A stretch of 64,000 nt of DNA from Demequina sediminicola (GCF_000975055.1 NZ_BBRB01000001.1:977177-1041176); one strand, 5' to 3'; positions 28,113-38,231 are shown, counted from the first letter of the stretch. A program made the numbers and translations. The notes: generated by a model not told the origin, from the sequence alone.

Positions 28113-28717
28113 GTCGGCTCCTCTGAGAACGTCGTGGACTGCACCATGTCCTCGGCGCCGGCCTGCAGCGACTGCCACGTAGCAGCAGGGGACTCAGCCT
28201 CAAACGTGACGTACTCGCCGTCGTGAACGACTGCGCAGCGGAACTGAAGGTCGGTGGTGGTGGACGCGGTGACGCACTCGCCTGGGTCCCCGCTGTCCGT
28301 CGTGAACTCCACGGGATCGGAAATGACCCACGCGCTCGCAGGGTCATCCTCGAGCGGTGCCGTTGCTTCGATCAGCAACTCATCAAGACCCACCTCGGGT
28401 CCGAGCTCCTGAGGAGGAGTAATTGCGATCGTGGCACCAGCATTCACCAGAGTCGCTGACATCGGGTCTGCGCCCTCGACGGGTTCGTCCGAAATGTTCC
28501 AGCCCTCGGCAAGCGTGATCGTCACGGCCGTGGACCCAGGCGAACTCACCGTCAGAGTCCGCGTCGACGGTTCCTCAAGCCCCTCCTGGACGGGTAGGGC
28601 AGAGGCCAGCCATGGCAGACCCCAAATGAATGCGCTCGCGGCAACGACAAGGAGAAGTGCGCCAGGCCAGCTTGGGCGCCCAATGAGCCGCAGCGACAGT
28701 GGCAAGCGCGCGGTCAT
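28109..28717 (-). CDS. membrane-anchored extracytoplasmic protein, partner of PrsW
   Basis: A 202-residue protein with one N-terminal membrane helix (about 18-40) and an outside domain without a name I recognise. Segments VTITLAEGW, ASAWVISDPVEFTTDSGD and GEYVTFEAESP match, in the same order, the protein at 29641-30207, so the two are paralogues; the fold may be of the LpqN/PsbP-like type (inference). TAGTTT lies 6 nt before ATG 28717, so this gene may start its own leaderless transcript. Confidence 0.78.
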   Translation of the reverse strand: MTARLPLSLRLIGRPSWPGALLLVVAASAFIWGLPWLASALPVQEGLEEPSTRTLTVSSPGSTAVTITLAEGWNISDEPVEGADPMSATLVNAGATIAITPPQELGPEVGLDELLIEATAPLEDDPASAWVISDPVEFTTDSGDPGECVTASTTTDLQFRCAVVHDGEYVTFEAESPAATWQSLQAGAEDMVQSTTFSEEPT

Positions 28718-28774
28718 GTCGCGAAACTAGCATGCACACCTGCCACAAGTGCGGTGGCTTTCCGACCGGGTCGG

Positions 28775-29644
28775 CTACTGAGCGGTCACCGGGTGAGCGT
28801 CGCCCCCGCTGGAGCTGTCGACTTCATCGGTCCCGTTGCTGTTGCGCTCGTGGCGACGCATGATCCCCACCAGGACGAGCAACACCACCAAGGCCGGGAA
28901 GCCCTTCGCGATGGTTCCCAGCAAGATATTGTCGTCAAGGATCGGGGAATCAAAGAACGCGTGTAGCGCGATGGCGACGATGAGTGCGCCGAGCAGCGCA
29001 GTCCAGCGACGTGCTGCGGACGTGCCCGACACCATGAAGTAGCCGAGGCCGCTCGAAGCGATCGCTGTGTACGTTGGGTGGGACCAGAGGCCACCGACAA
29101 TGCCGCGCACAAACAGCATCAGCAACACCGTGATGATCGGGCCACCGGCATCGGCGGCGGAGGCGGAATACAGGATCGACTCGGTGACCTCGAAGCCCAA
29201 GCCCACAAGGATGCCGTAGTACACGAAGTCCAGCGTGTGTTCCATGCGCGTCGCGGGGATGTACGCGAGTGCGAACACGGCGAGCAGTTTCAGGGGCTCT
29301 TCCGAGAGGCCTGCTGAGATGGCTCCAGCCCAACCGTCGTCGGACACGACCGAGGACACGAGGGTGTGCATTGCACTGCTCGCCCACGTGGCGATTCCCG
29401 CCACGACGATGCCACCCCACAGGAACGCGCCAAAGGACGCGCCACGGGGAAGCTTCCGGGACCTGAAGATCCGCCGAACGATCAGCCACAGCAGCCACGC
29501 GTACAGACCCCACACCACCAGCGCGGTGAGGAAGCCCATGGGTGAGGAGGCAAGCGCGCTAAGGAACAGAGGGAACAAGCCGACGATGCCGACAACGGTC
29601 AGGATTCCTGCCGCCCAAATGATGGGGTTACGTAGGTCGATCAT
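28775..29644 (-). CDS. PrsW-family intramembrane metalloprotease
   Basis: A 289-residue paralogue of the downstream PrsW, without its cytoplasmic tail. Motifs: EEPLKL (115-120), FEVTESILY (151-159), GGLWSHPTYTAIAS (H189) and ALHAFFDSP (H228), all in predicted membrane helices. ATG 29644 overlaps the anchored partner by ATGA. It is separated from the second module by 57 bp. Likely performs regulated proteolysis inside the membrane. Confidence 0.87.
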   Translation of the reverse strand: MIDLRNPIIWAAGILTVVGIVGLFPLFLSALASSPMGFLTALVVWGLYAWLLWLIVRRIFRSRKLPRGASFGAFLWGGIVVAGIATWASSAMHTLVSSVVSDDGWAGAISAGLSEEPLKLLAVFALAYIPATRMEHTLDFVYYGILVGLGFEVTESILYSASAADAGGPIITVLLMLFVRGIVGGLWSHPTYTAIASSGLGYFMVSGTSAARRWTALLGALIVAIALHAFFDSPILDDNILLGTIAKGFPALVVLLVLVGIMRRHERNSNGTDEVDSSSGGDAHPVTAQ

Positions 29645-30207
29645 GCGTCGTCTCCTTCGCCAGTAGTGGCATCAGTGATGACGATGGAGTCCACCATGAG
29701 CTCTGCGGACTCGGACGCCGTAGTCCATTCGTTGTCAGGGCTCGTCAGAACAAACGTGGCGTACATGTCGCCGTTGGAGACGATCCACGTCTCCGCAGTC
29801 TGGCCATCACTGTGCGCTTCGACGCCCACGCCGTCGTATCCGGCATCGGTAACAAAGGTCACCGGGTCGGTCACTGCCCAGGAGGCATCGTCCTCATATG
29901 CCGAGGCAAATCGGTTGACCACGGCGTCAAGATCTTCGCCGTCCTCGAACGCCACCGCGCCCACCGGGATGAACTGAGCGCCACCGTTAGTCAGCGACAC
30001 AAACAGTGCGTCGTCCTCATTGGTGCCCGACCAGCCCTCTTCGACTGTGATGGATGTGTTGTCCGAGACAGCAAGATCAGACCCCGGCTCGATGGTGTCT
30101 CCGCCGGCGGTGCCAGCCAACGCTGGCAACAGCACGATGGCGATGACGACGGCAACGGCAATGAGTAGCGTCGCCTTCCACTGCTGGGCTCTGCTGACGT
30201 CACGCAC
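29641..30207 (-). CDS. membrane-anchored extracytoplasmic protein, partner of PrsW
   Basis: A 188-residue protein with one N-terminal helix (about 10-30) and an acidic external domain carrying SITVEEGW, DASWAVTDPVTFVTDAG and YATFVLTSP, the same series of blocks as its paralogue at 28109-28717. GTG 30207 follows GGGGAG. Always immediately upstream of, and overlapping, a PrsW gene in this window, so it may be substrate, sensor or chaperone of the protease. No function assigned. Confidence 0.77.
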   Translation of the reverse strand: MRDVSRAQQWKATLLIAVAVVIAIVLLPALAGTAGGDTIEPGSDLAVSDNTSITVEEGWSGTNEDDALFVSLTNGGAQFIPVGAVAFEDGEDLDAVVNRFASAYEDDASWAVTDPVTFVTDAGYDGVGVEAHSDGQTAETWIVSNGDMYATFVLTSPDNEWTTASESAELMVDSIVITDATTGEGDDA

Positions 30208-30273
30208 AGGTGACTCCCCTCACGGCCGCGGCGCACCCGCGGCTCGAGTCCGTTATACAGCAGAGAGTCAGCG

Positions 30274-31491
30274 CTACACCGCTTTAAGCGCTTGCTCCAG
30301 GTCCGCTCGCAAGTCCTCAACGTCTTCGAGACCCACCGAGAGCCGCACAGTGGTCTCGTAGATGTCGACCTCAGCGCGAGCATCGGCCGTCAATTTGTTG
30401 TGTGTCGTGGTCGCCGGGTGAGTCGAGATCGACTTGGCGTCACCGAGGTTGTTGGAAGGCGTGAAGAGCTTCAACGCATTGATAAAGCGGAACGCTGCGG
30501 CCTGCGCTTCGGGGCCTGCTGGGTCAATGTCATCGCCCAGTTCCAAGTCGATCGTCACCAGCGTGCCGCCGAGCGTCATCTGCTTCACGGCCTGCTCATG
30601 CTGAGGGTGAGAGGGCAGTAGTGGGTAGCGTGCTGACTTGATCCCCGGGTGCTGCTCCAGCCACGCCGCGAGATTCATGGCGTTCGCGGCCTGGTGGCGC
30701 ACACGCACGGGCAGCGTCTCAAGGCCCTTCAACAGCACCCAGGCGTTAAACGGCGAGATGGTCGCGCCCATGTTGCGGATCATCAACTTCACCGGACCGT
30801 CAATGTAGTCCGAGGAACCCAGAATCGCACCGCCCATGACACGGCCCTGGCCGTCGATGTGCTTGGTCGCTGAGTACACCACTGCATCGGCTCCCAGCTC
30901 CAGGGGCTTTTGGCCAAGGACAGTCGCGAACACGTTGTCGACAATGAACGTGGCGCCAGCCTTCTTGGACAATGCGGCCACGAAGGGGATATCCACGATG
31001 TCCTGCATCGGGTTAGTGGGCGACTCAATGAACACGGCCTTAGCGGGCGTGGCGAGCGCGCGCTCCCAGTCAGCGTTGTCCGTCGCATCCACGTAGTCGA
31101 TCTGAATGTCCCACTTCTCAAAGAAGTTGGCGAAAGTCTGCAAGGTTGAACCAAACAGTGCCTTCGCGGCGACGAGGCGGTCACCTGCACTGAGGATTGA
31201 GCCCAGCGAGACGAACACCGCAGCCATGCCAGTCGCAGTAGCGAAGCACCGCTCCGCACCCTCAAGGGCAGCCAGACGGTCCTCGAACATCGTGACCGTG
31301 GGGTTGGCGTAGCGCGAGTACATGTAGACGTCGATCTCGCCGGCGAAGGCGTCGCGGGCTTGCTCGGCGCTGTCATAGGCGTAGCCCTGCGTGAGGTACA
31401 TGCCTTCCGACATCTCGTTGGCACCGGAGCGCATGATTCCGGTGTGGAGGGCAAGAGTGTCGGGGCGCAGTTCGTCAGGCAGATCGCTCAT
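30274..31491 (-). CDS. metZ: O-succinylhomoserine sulfhydrylase
   Basis: A 405-residue PLP enzyme of the Cys/Met metabolism family. The PLP lysine is in YSATKHIDGQGRVMGG (about 207-222), with SRYANPTVTMFE and FIESPTNPMQDI as further family blocks. It makes homocysteine from O-succinylhomoserine and sulfide. The upstream rhodanese-domain gene (31606-32022) fits sulfur metabolism. GATAGT lies 8 nt before ATG 31491, so the mRNA may be leaderless. O-acetylhomoserine as substrate cannot be excluded. Confidence 0.9.
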   Translation of the reverse strand: MSDLPDELRPDTLALHTGIMRSGANEMSEGMYLTQGYAYDSAEQARDAFAGEIDVYMYSRYANPTVTMFEDRLAALEGAERCFATATGMAAVFVSLGSILSAGDRLVAAKALFGSTLQTFANFFEKWDIQIDYVDATDNADWERALATPAKAVFIESPTNPMQDIVDIPFVAALSKKAGATFIVDNVFATVLGQKPLELGADAVVYSATKHIDGQGRVMGGAILGSSDYIDGPVKLMIRNMGATISPFNAWVLLKGLETLPVRVRHQAANAMNLAAWLEQHPGIKSARYPLLPSHPQHEQAVKQMTLGGTLVTIDLELGDDIDPAGPEAQAAAFRFINALKLFTPSNNLGDAKSISTHPATTTHNKLTADARAEVDIYETTVRLSVGLEDVEDLRADLEQALKAV

Positions 31492-31519
31492 GGGAGCAGA
31501 CTATCGCCCACCCCTCCAT

Positions 31520-31579
31520 GCCAAATGGCTCCATTTCGCTGTTTTGCGTGGGCTAGACAGCGAAAAGGAGCCATTTGGC
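31520..31579. repeat. 60-bp dispersed palindromic repeat, copy 4
   Basis: Perfect left arm (31520-31541); right arm (31558-31579) with one change (CGAAAAGGAG). The centre TTTTGCGTGGGCTAGA is the most divergent of the five. It lies 27 nt 3' of the rhodanese stop and just upstream of metZ, in the same inverted orientation as copy 3. Confidence 0.93.
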
Positions 31580-31605
31580 AACAACGGAAGGGGTGCGAAG
31601 GGTGC

Positions 31606-32022
31606 CTATCCCTGACGCCAGGGAAGACCCTCCGCCTTCCACCCAGTCGCACCGCGGTGACCAGCGGCATCGACCGCGCCCTCAAACCCATCGGAGATGT
31701 TGTACGACGGCCCAAAGCCCGCTGCCGTGGCCGCGGTTGCCCCGCCAATCGATCGCTGGCCCGAACGGCACAGAAACACCAACGGCGCACCCTCCGGAAC
31801 ATCGGCCGCCTTCAACTGCTCCACAAAGTCGACATTGCGTGCCATCGACGGGTACGACACCCATTCCACGAGAATCGGCTCGTGACCCAGCGACGAGGTG
31901 TCGGGCACTCCAACCCACTGCCACTCAGCCGCGGTGCGGACATCCACCAATCGCGCATCCGGGTTGGACTTGAGGAGATCCCACGCTTCGGTGGGGGTGA
32001 CGTGGCCAGCGAATTCGGTCAT
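31606..32022 (-). CDS. rhodanese-like domain protein
   Basis: A 138-residue single rhodanese domain. The active-site loop is FLCRSGQRSIGG (Cys about 92), which would carry a persulfide. ATG 32022 is chosen because upstream residues look non-coding; GAGAGAGA precedes it. It is expressed ahead of metZ on the same strand, which fits a role in delivering or sensing sulfane sulfur, although repeat copy 4 separates the two genes. Confidence 0.88.
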   Translation of the reverse strand: MTEFAGHVTPTEAWDLLKSNPDARLVDVRTAAEWQWVGVPDTSSLGHEPILVEWVSYPSMARNVDFVEQLKAADVPEGAPLVFLCRSGQRSIGGATAATAAGFGPSYNISDGFEGAVDAAGHRGATGWKAEGLPWRQG

Positions 32023-32050
32023 CGGATGGTCTCTCTCTGTGATGATGGGC

Positions 32051-32560
32051 TCATCGTTCGGTACTTCCTGTTTCCGGGTGAGCGCCGTCTGGCGTGACGG
32101 GAGGCAAAGCGGACCACGGGAACGTGATCCAGCCATCGGTGTGTTTCCACACATAGTCGGGCTCGATGACCGAGCGCGGCTTGGCATACAGCACGACGGT
32201 GCGAACCTCGGCGGCGTACTGCTCCATGAGGTGCTTCACCAGCGCGAGAGTCTCACCCGTGTCCGCGACATCGTCAGCGACAAGGACGCGGAGTCCCGCC
32301 ATCGCATCGGTGTCGAGCAGGGGAGGCAACAGGATGGGTTCTGGCAGGCGCTCGTCAACGCCGGTGTAGAACTCGACGTTGAGAGTGCCGACGCCCTTCG
32401 TGCCCAACGCATAAGCCAGTGCGCCACCGACTGGGAGCCCGCCACGCGCGATGGCAACCACCGCATCGGGCTTGTATCCATCATCGGCAACTGCCTGCGC
32501 TAGTTCGCGCGAGGCATCTCCAAACCCGACCCAGGTCAGTTCTTCGCGCTCGACCGTCAT
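32051..32560 (-). CDS. phosphoribosyltransferase
   Basis: A 169-residue type I PRTase with the PRPP loop VLVADDVADTGETL (about 93-106) and AIARGGLPVGGALAYALG (37-54). Similar to xanthine/guanine-type enzymes of actinobacteria; the hood residues are too short to decide the base. It overlaps the 55-aa membrane protein by ATGA. It may salvage purines, which would suit the purL-purF-purM region nearby. Confidence 0.87.
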   Translation of the reverse strand: MTVEREELTWVGFGDASRELAQAVADDGYKPDAVVAIARGGLPVGGALAYALGTKGVGTLNVEFYTGVDERLPEPILLPPLLDTDAMAGLRVLVADDVADTGETLALVKHLMEQYAAEVRTVVLYAKPRSVIEPDYVWKHTDGWITFPWSALPPVTPDGAHPETGSTER

Positions 32561-32724
32561 GACGTCTGCGAGCGTTCTGGTGATGCCGATTTGGCGCCCC
32601 GCTCGGCGGCAGCAAGCTGGTGCTCGAGCCGGTAGACCCTGCGGCGTGTCGCCTGCAAGTTGATGGCCAGAATGGCAGCACCAACCAGGGCGACAACCAA
32701 GAGGGCGCTGAGTATCCAGTCCAT
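32557..32724 (-). CDS. small single-pass membrane protein
   Basis: A 55-residue protein: one membrane helix (about 3-21) followed by a basic, coiled-coil-like segment (TRRRVYRLEHQLAAAERG). TATAGT sits 6 nt before ATG 32724, so the transcript is probably leaderless, and the stop overlaps the PRTase start. Function unknown. Confidence 0.7.
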   Translation of the reverse strand: MDWILSALLVVALVGAAILAINLQATRRRVYRLEHQLAAAERGAKSASPERSQTS

Positions 32725-32915
32725 GAAGCCACTATAGGCATCGCTCGTGGGCAGTAGAGATCCTCGATGGAGTCTGTGGGGTAGGGCGTGATAACTTCCA
32801 GCTGTGCTCCAGGCCATAGGTGCACGTATCGCGGACAGGGATGTCCGAGCGCATCGGTGTGCTGCAACGCACGACCAAGGCGGCTTTGCGCGAAGCGACA
32901 GGGGGTTTCGGGGGA

Positions 32916-33806
32916 ATGATCACTTTTCGTGACGTAGGTAAGTCCTACGGCGACAACGCAGTGTTGAAAGACGTCACGTTTTCAGCAGCGGATGGCCAGG
33001 TCACTGGCTTCGTGGGTCCAAACGGGGCAGGTAAGTCCACCGCCTTCAAGGTGTTGCTTGGCTTGGAGCAAGCCGATGCTGGCGAAGCGCTCGTTGACGG
33101 GCACCGCTATGGAGCGGATCGCGAGGGAACGTTGCGGGTTGGGAGCTTGCTCAACGCGCAGTGGGTCCCCGGTCGTATGACGGGGCCCGATTACTTGCGC
33201 TACCTGTGTGGATTGCGCGGGCTTGATGCCAGCGAGGCCGCCCGCACGATCGCGCTGGTGGGCCTGGGGTTTACCGGCAATGCGAGAGTCAGAACGTATT
33301 CCTTGGGGATGCGTCAACGGCTCGGCATCGCTGCAGCATTTCTTGGCAACCCGCGCAACCTCGTCCTTGATGAGCCCGTCAACGGCTTGGATGTTGATGC
33401 CGTGCGGTGGCTTCGCGAGACCCTTCGACACGCAGCCAACGGGGGCACTTGCGTCTTGCTGTCATCGCACATGATGAGTGAACTCGAACTCATCGCGGAT
33501 AGCGTCGTGATGCTTTCAGGTGGCCAGATTATTAAGCAGGGCTCCATTGCTGAGGTCAGGAAGCCCGAGCACACGGTGGTGCATGTGCGCTCGGCGGACA
33601 ACGGCCGAGTTGCCCGCGAGCTCGCCGCCGTCGGTGCGCACGTGGAACACACTTCGAGTGCAGTAGTGGTCCAGGGTCAGACAGTGAATTGGGTCGCCGC
33701 TCAGGTCAGTCGGCTCGGGGTCGAACTCGAGAGTATCGAGCGCCCGCAGGCGCGCCTGGAAGACGTCTATATGCACCAGGTGGCCACGAACGGAGTGCAG
33801 TCATGA
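32916..33806 (+). CDS. ABC exporter ATPase
   Basis: A 296-residue ATPase of the CcmA/BcrA-like group. Walker A GPNGAGKST (about 34-42), signature YSLGMRQRLGIAAAFL, Walker B NLVLDEPVNGLD and H-loop LLSSHMMSE. The chosen ATG 32916 has GGGGGA ahead; the 32-residue upstream extension is rejected. Overlaps its permease as ATGA. The group exports peptides, antibiotics or lipids and often gives resistance; the cargo here is unknown. Confidence 0.9.
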   Translation: MITFRDVGKSYGDNAVLKDVTFSAADGQVTGFVGPNGAGKSTAFKVLLGLEQADAGEALVDGHRYGADREGTLRVGSLLNAQWVPGRMTGPDYLRYLCGLRGLDASEAARTIALVGLGFTGNARVRTYSLGMRQRLGIAAAFLGNPRNLVLDEPVNGLDVDAVRWLRETLRHAANGGTCVLLSSHMMSELELIADSVVMLSGGQIIKQGSIAEVRKPEHTVVHVRSADNGRVARELAAVGAHVEHTSSAVVVQGQTVNWVAAQVSRLGVELESIERPQARLEDVYMHQVATNGVQS

Positions 33807-34633
33807 CGGCCGCTGTCGAGAGTGCGCGCCAAGGGTCACGTTCCCAGGGTCACGCCTTTGGGACGGCGTTCGGTGCTGAGGCGACGGCACTTGCGCGTCG
33901 AGGTGGACTCCGATTGTGGTGGATCGTGTCCGCCGCAGTCGCTTTCGGATGGACGATGCTGTTCCTCCTGGTCGCAGGGTTGGCTCGCACGGAGGACGGC
34001 TTGGCTACGGTCGCTGCCGTTGGGGGCATCGGCCCTGTGGTGGTGATGGTGCTCATGGGTATCGCCACGGCGGCACACGTGGCACGTGAGATCGGCGACG
34101 GGACGATGGTGAGCGCCCGCGTAGTTCAGCCGCGCCCTGCAGTGCTCTATGCGGCGAAGGCGCTCGCGCTGGCAGTGACAGTAACCGCCCTCGGGATCGT
34201 CATGGGGGTGGTGGGAGTAGTGGCAGCGTTGCTTTCCTTCGTCGTTGAGGCATCGGCATGGTGGGAGGTGGTGTTGACGCTGCTGTTGACCGCACTCGTC
34301 ACGGGACTGACGATCTGCTTCGTTTATGGTTTGTCGATCATCGTCAAACGTGGCGCATTGATTGTTGCCGTTGGACTTGCCGTCTTTGTGATCGCACCCT
34401 TGCTCGCCGCCATCGGAGGTGTGTTTCTTGCGCCACCCTGGAACGGTCTGGTCGCAACCCTGGGCGACGCGCTCCCCGGCACCCTGGTGGTGTACGCATC
34501 GACCATCCCTGAGCCGGGTGTCTCAACGTGGACGACGCTCGGGCTCTCGTTAGGCGGTCTGGTGTTGTGGACGGCGGCGGCAACGTTCGGCGGTCTCCTC
34601 ACCATGCGCAAGTCGGGATTCGGCGAGCCGTAG
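33803..34633 (+). CDS. ABC exporter permease
   Basis: A 276-residue membrane protein with about six helices, paired with the preceding ATPase by an ATGA overlap. No signature motif beyond the hydrophobic pattern and the VAREIGDGTMVSAR segment typical of ABC-2-like permeases between helices 2 and 3. Confidence 0.87.
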   Translation: MTAAVESARQGSRSQGHAFGTAFGAEATALARRGGLRLWWIVSAAVAFGWTMLFLLVAGLARTEDGLATVAAVGGIGPVVVMVLMGIATAAHVAREIGDGTMVSARVVQPRPAVLYAAKALALAVTVTALGIVMGVVGVVAALLSFVVEASAWWEVVLTLLLTALVTGLTICFVYGLSIIVKRGALIVAVGLAVFVIAPLLAAIGGVFLAPPWNGLVATLGDALPGTLVVYASTIPEPGVSTWTTLGLSLGGLVLWTAAATFGGLLTMRKSGFGEP

Positions 34634-34705
34634 CCACGCTGCAGATTGCACAGGTCTCGCACTTCACAATCGCGTCAGGATGCGATGCAATGGAAGAAGC
34701 GCCTT

Positions 34706-35125
34706 ATGTGCGGGCGCATTGCAGTCGATGAAACAGGTATGGCGATGACGCGAGGCGACGACGAGACCCCTGAGGTGCTTGATCAAGTGGCGCGCGGATT
34801 GGGCGAGGCGCGCGAGTTCGAGCCTGATGTGGCGGAGCAGCCGGCCGGGTTGCCGGGCCGGCGTGGCGATCGTGAGGCCTCCCCGGGCGCTGCTCCCATT
34901 GACGATGCCGGGGTCCTGGACTGTGGAACGTCCCGACGCGGTGGCTTCACCCACGTGCTGTGGCTCGACCGAGGCGCGACGCCTGAGGGTCTTGCGCATT
35001 CACTTGAACTCTCCCCACTGGTGGCCCGCGTGGAGTGGGAGGGCACCGAACTCCTGCATGTGGAGGCGCCTGGTGCCTCTCACGGTGACCTCTTGGCTGA
35101 GGCCCGGAGGCTCGCTCGTAGTTAG
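34706..35125 (+). CDS. hypothetical protein upstream of purL
   Basis: An open frame of 139 residues with a low-complexity acidic N-terminal half and a more structured C-terminal half (FTHVLWLDRGATPEGLAHSL, about 81-100). ATG 34706 is preceded by GGAAGAAG; ATG 34739 is a second possible start. No family recognised, and the N-terminal half could be non-coding. It lies 99 bp upstream of purL on the same strand. Confidence 0.5.
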   Translation: MCGRIAVDETGMAMTRGDDETPEVLDQVARGLGEAREFEPDVAEQPAGLPGRRGDREASPGAAPIDDAGVLDCGTSRRGGFTHVLWLDRGATPEGLAHSLELSPLVARVEWEGTELLHVEAPGASHGDLLAEARRLARS

Positions 35126-35224
35126 CCGCGCTTGTACCCTGCGCTGGGTCTAGGAGCCGATGCCTCGGGCGCTCGCGTGCGCCGGTAGGATTCACGCGTA
35201 CCGGCCTCACACCCAAGGGATGAC

Positions 35225-37528
35225 ATGACCGACGCACCCGCAGATAAGAACCTCGACACTGTTGAGGATGCCGCCGCGACTCCTGATCAGGACATGCCTT
35301 ACGCAGAGTTGGGCCTGAAGCCTGACGAGTATGCGCGCATTGTTGAGCTGCTGGACCGCCGCCCGACGGCCGCTGAACTCGCGATGTATTCCGTGATGTG
35401 GTCGGAGCACTGCTCGTACAAGTCCTCGAAGGTTCACCTCAAGCAGTTCGGTGAGAAGACCACGCCTGAGATGAAGGAACGTCTCATGGTCGGCATGGGT
35501 GAGAACGCCGGTGTGGTCGACGTGGGCGACGGCTGGGCCGTGACCTTCAAGGTGGAGTCCCACAACCACCCGTCCTATGTGGAGCCTCACCAGGGTGCTG
35601 CCACGGGTGTGGGTGGCATTGTGCGTGACATTCTTGCGATGGGCGCGCGTCCCGTGGGCGCGATGGATGAGCTGCGGTTTGGTGAGATCGATCACCCTGA
35701 CACATCGCGTGTGGTGCACGGCGTTGTCAGCGGTGTGGGCAGCTACGGGAACTCGCTGGGCTTGCCGAATATTGGTGGCGGTTCGCTTTTTGACCCCTCG
35801 TACCAGGGCAACCCGCTGGTCAACGCACTGTGCGTGGGCGTGATGAAGCATGAGGATATTCACCTCGCATCCGCTCACGGTCCCGGCAACAAGGTGGTCC
35901 TCTTCGGTGCCCGCACGGGCGGCGACGGCATTGGCGGCGCCTCCATCCTGGCCTCCGAGACTTTTGAGGACGGCGTGCCCGCGAAGCGCCCGTCGGTCCA
36001 GGTGGGCGACCCGTTCATGGAGAAGGTCCTCATCGAGTGCTGCCTTGAACTGTTCCGGGCCGATGTGGTGGAGGGCATTCAGGACCTCGGCGCTGCTGGA
36101 ATCTCGTGTGCCACGAGTGAGTTGGCCTCGAACGGCACTGGCGGTATGCACGTCTGGCTCGATGACGTCTTGCTTCGCGACCCGTCGTTGAACGCCGGCG
36201 AGATCCTCATGTCTGAGTCGCAGGAACGCATGATGGCGGTGGTCACTCCTGACAAGCTCGAGGCCTTTATGGCGATCACGGGCAAGTGGGATGTGGAGTC
36301 CTCCGTGGTGGGTGAGGTCAATGATTCTGGCCGTCTCACCATCGATCACCATGGTGTCCGCATCGTTGATGTTGACCCGCGCACGGTTGCTCACGAGGGT
36401 CCCACCTACGACCGTCCGTACGCACGTCCCGCGTGGATGGACACGCTCCAGGCCGATGCCTTTGCGGCTGACCTTCCGGCTGACGGTGACGCTTTGCGCA
36501 CCGCGGTGCTGGACTTGATGTCGTCGCCAAACTTGGCGGACCGTTCGTGGATCACGAACCAGTACGACCGTTACGTCCAGGGCAACACTGCCGCTGCGCG
36601 TCCCGACACTGTGGGCGTGGTGCGTGTGGATGAGGAGACTGGTCGTGGCGTGGCGATTGCAACGCGCTCGAACGACCGTTTCACCAAGCTTGACCCCTAT
36701 GAGGGTGCACGTCAGTCTGTGGTGGCGGCCTACCGCGCTGTGGCTGTGGCCGGTGCCACGCCTACCGCGATCACCGATGGCCTGAACTTTGGTTCGCCGG
36801 AGGACCCCGACGCGATGTGGCAGTTCGTGGAAGCGATCCGCGGCCTAGCCGATGTGTGCCAAGAGCTTGGTGTGCCGGTCACGGGCGGCAACGTGTCGCT
36901 TTACAACGGCACCGGCGAGCCTGGACAGTTGGATTCCTCGATCAACCCCAACGCCATTGTGGGCATGCTCGGAATCTTTGACGACGTGGAGCGTGTGACG
37001 CCCGCAGGATGGCGCCAGGATGGGCTGATTCTTTACGTGCTGGGTGAGACCGGTGCAGACCTGAATGGCTCGCGTTACGCACAGTTGGTGGGGCACATGG
37101 GTGGTCTGCCGCCCAAGGTCGACATTGATGCGGAGAAGACTCTCGCTGAGGTGATGGTGGCGTCTTCGCGTGACGGCCTCGCCGATGCTGCGCGCGAGAT
37201 TGGCGACGGCGGCCTCGCTGCCGCATTGGCGCAGGCCTCGTTGCGTTACGGCGTCGGTGCGCGCATCGTGCTCGATGAGTTGTGCGAGCGTGACGGCGTG
37301 ACGCCCGCGGAGGCACTGTTCTCGGAATCGCAGGGCCGTGTGCTGGTGGGCATCATCCGTGAAGACGAGCCGCGCTTCACCGCCATGCTGGAGGCGCGCG
37401 GTGTGCCTGCGGTCCGCATCGGTTACACCGTTCCTGAATCCTCGTTGGAGATCCAGGATCAGTTCGAACTGCCTCTCGACGAGCTGCGTGAGACCTGGGA
37501 AGCGCCGCTGCTCAAGCGCTTCGCGTAA
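35225..37528 (+). CDS. purL: phosphoribosylformylglycinamidine synthase, large subunit type II
   Basis: A 767-residue PurL of the smaller, multi-subunit type, which needs PurS and PurQ for its glutaminase activity; neither is in the window. Blocks include [20 protein letters not shown] (about 55-74), [21 protein letters not shown] with the ATP-binding elements, and [18 protein letters not shown] 35225 follows AAGGGA; TAGGAT at about 35184 may be the -10. It catalyses the fourth step of purine synthesis. Confidence 0.97.
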   Translation: MTDAPADKNLDTVEDAAATPDQDMPYAELGLKPDEYARIVELLDRRPTAAELAMYSVMWSEHCSYKSSKVHLKQFGEKTTPEMKERLMVGMGENAGVVDVGDGWAVTFKVESHNHPSYVEPHQGAATGVGGIVRDILAMGARPVGAMDELRFGEIDHPDTSRVVHGVVSGVGSYGNSLGLPNIGGGSLFDPSYQGNPLVNALCVGVMKHEDIHLASAHGPGNKVVLFGARTGGDGIGGASILASETFEDGVPAKRPSVQVGDPFMEKVLIECCLELFRADVVEGIQDLGAAGISCATSELASNGTGGMHVWLDDVLLRDPSLNAGEILMSESQERMMAVVTPDKLEAFMAITGKWDVESSVVGEVNDSGRLTIDHHGVRIVDVDPRTVAHEGPTYDRPYARPAWMDTLQADAFAADLPADGDALRTAVLDLMSSPNLADRSWITNQYDRYVQGNTAAARPDTVGVVRVDEETGRGVAIATRSNDRFTKLDPYEGARQSVVAAYRAVAVAGATPTAITDGLNFGSPEDPDAMWQFVEAIRGLADVCQELGVPVTGGNVSLYNGTGEPGQLDSSINPNAIVGMLGIFDDVERVTPAGWRQDGLILYVLGETGADLNGSRYAQLVGHMGGLPPKVDIDAEKTLAEVMVASSRDGLADAAREIGDGGLAAALAQASLRYGVGARIVLDELCERDGVTPAEALFSESQGRVLVGIIREDEPRFTAMLEARGVPAVRIGYTVPESSLEIQDQFELPLDELRETWEAPLLKRFA

Positions 37529-37782
37529 CCACCATTGAGGGTGCGCGCCCGCGCGTGCGGCTGCACCCGGGCAGTGGCCCTGGTCACGACCCTCTTGACG
37601 CTCCCCCGTGGCATCACTACGGTGACGCTCGGGCGCGCCGGAGGGGCCGATGCGCCGATCCCAGTCTTCAGCTGCTGGACCGGGAGGGTTTCGCGGCACT
37701 TTTCGAGTAGCGACCACACGGTACAGCCGCGTTTCCTCGACCCCAGCATCGGACCGTCAGGGCGACCTCGTACCCTGGTGTC

Positions 37783-38208
37783 ATGCCCTCTCGTCGCCGC
37801 ATTGACCTCAAGGCCGGCCGCGCCGCAGTCCGCGCGTGGACGGTATCGAACCGCGCACCGGACCTTCACGCGCCCACAGCCGCGACCGCACCCGACGATG
37901 TGCCCGTCGTGGATCGGGTGACGACCGCGACGGCTGTGCGGTTCACGTTGGAGGAACTTGCGGCACGCGCTCCGGGCAACGCGCTCGAGGTCCGTGTTCC
38001 ACCTTTTGGTGCGACGCAGTGTGTTGAGGGGCCTACGCATCGGCGCGGGACGCCCCCAGCGGTCGTCGAGATGTCGCCCGAGGTCTGGCTGGCACTCGCG
38101 TGCGGAAAACTGCAGTGGGCCGATGCTGTGGCGGTGGGGGATGTTGACGCGTCAGGGGAGCGCTCCGACCTGTCTGCTTTGTTGCCTTTGTGGGCGGAGG
38201 CGCTGTAA
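37783..38208 (+). CDS. sterol-carrier-protein family (SCP) small protein
   Basis: A 141-residue protein of the actinobacterial sterol carrier family often encoded between purL and purF. Conserved segments are VRFTLEELAARAPGNALEVRVPPFGATQC (about 49-77, in two parts) and VVEMSPEVWLALACGKLQW. TACCCT lies 6 nt before ATG 37783, so the mRNA is probably leaderless. Function not established. Confidence 0.8.
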   Translation: MPSRRRIDLKAGRAAVRAWTVSNRAPDLHAPTAATAPDDVPVVDRVTTATAVRFTLEELAARAPGNALEVRVPPFGATQCVEGPTHRRGTPPAVVEMSPEVWLALACGKLQWADAVAVGDVDASGERSDLSALLPLWAEAL

Positions 38209-38231
38209 GCGTCTGCGCGGCGTTCGGTGGC

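Noticed and set aside
37535..37921. Open frame before the SCP gene
   Set aside because: Arg/Pro/Thr-rich shadow, overlaps the real SCP start in another frame.
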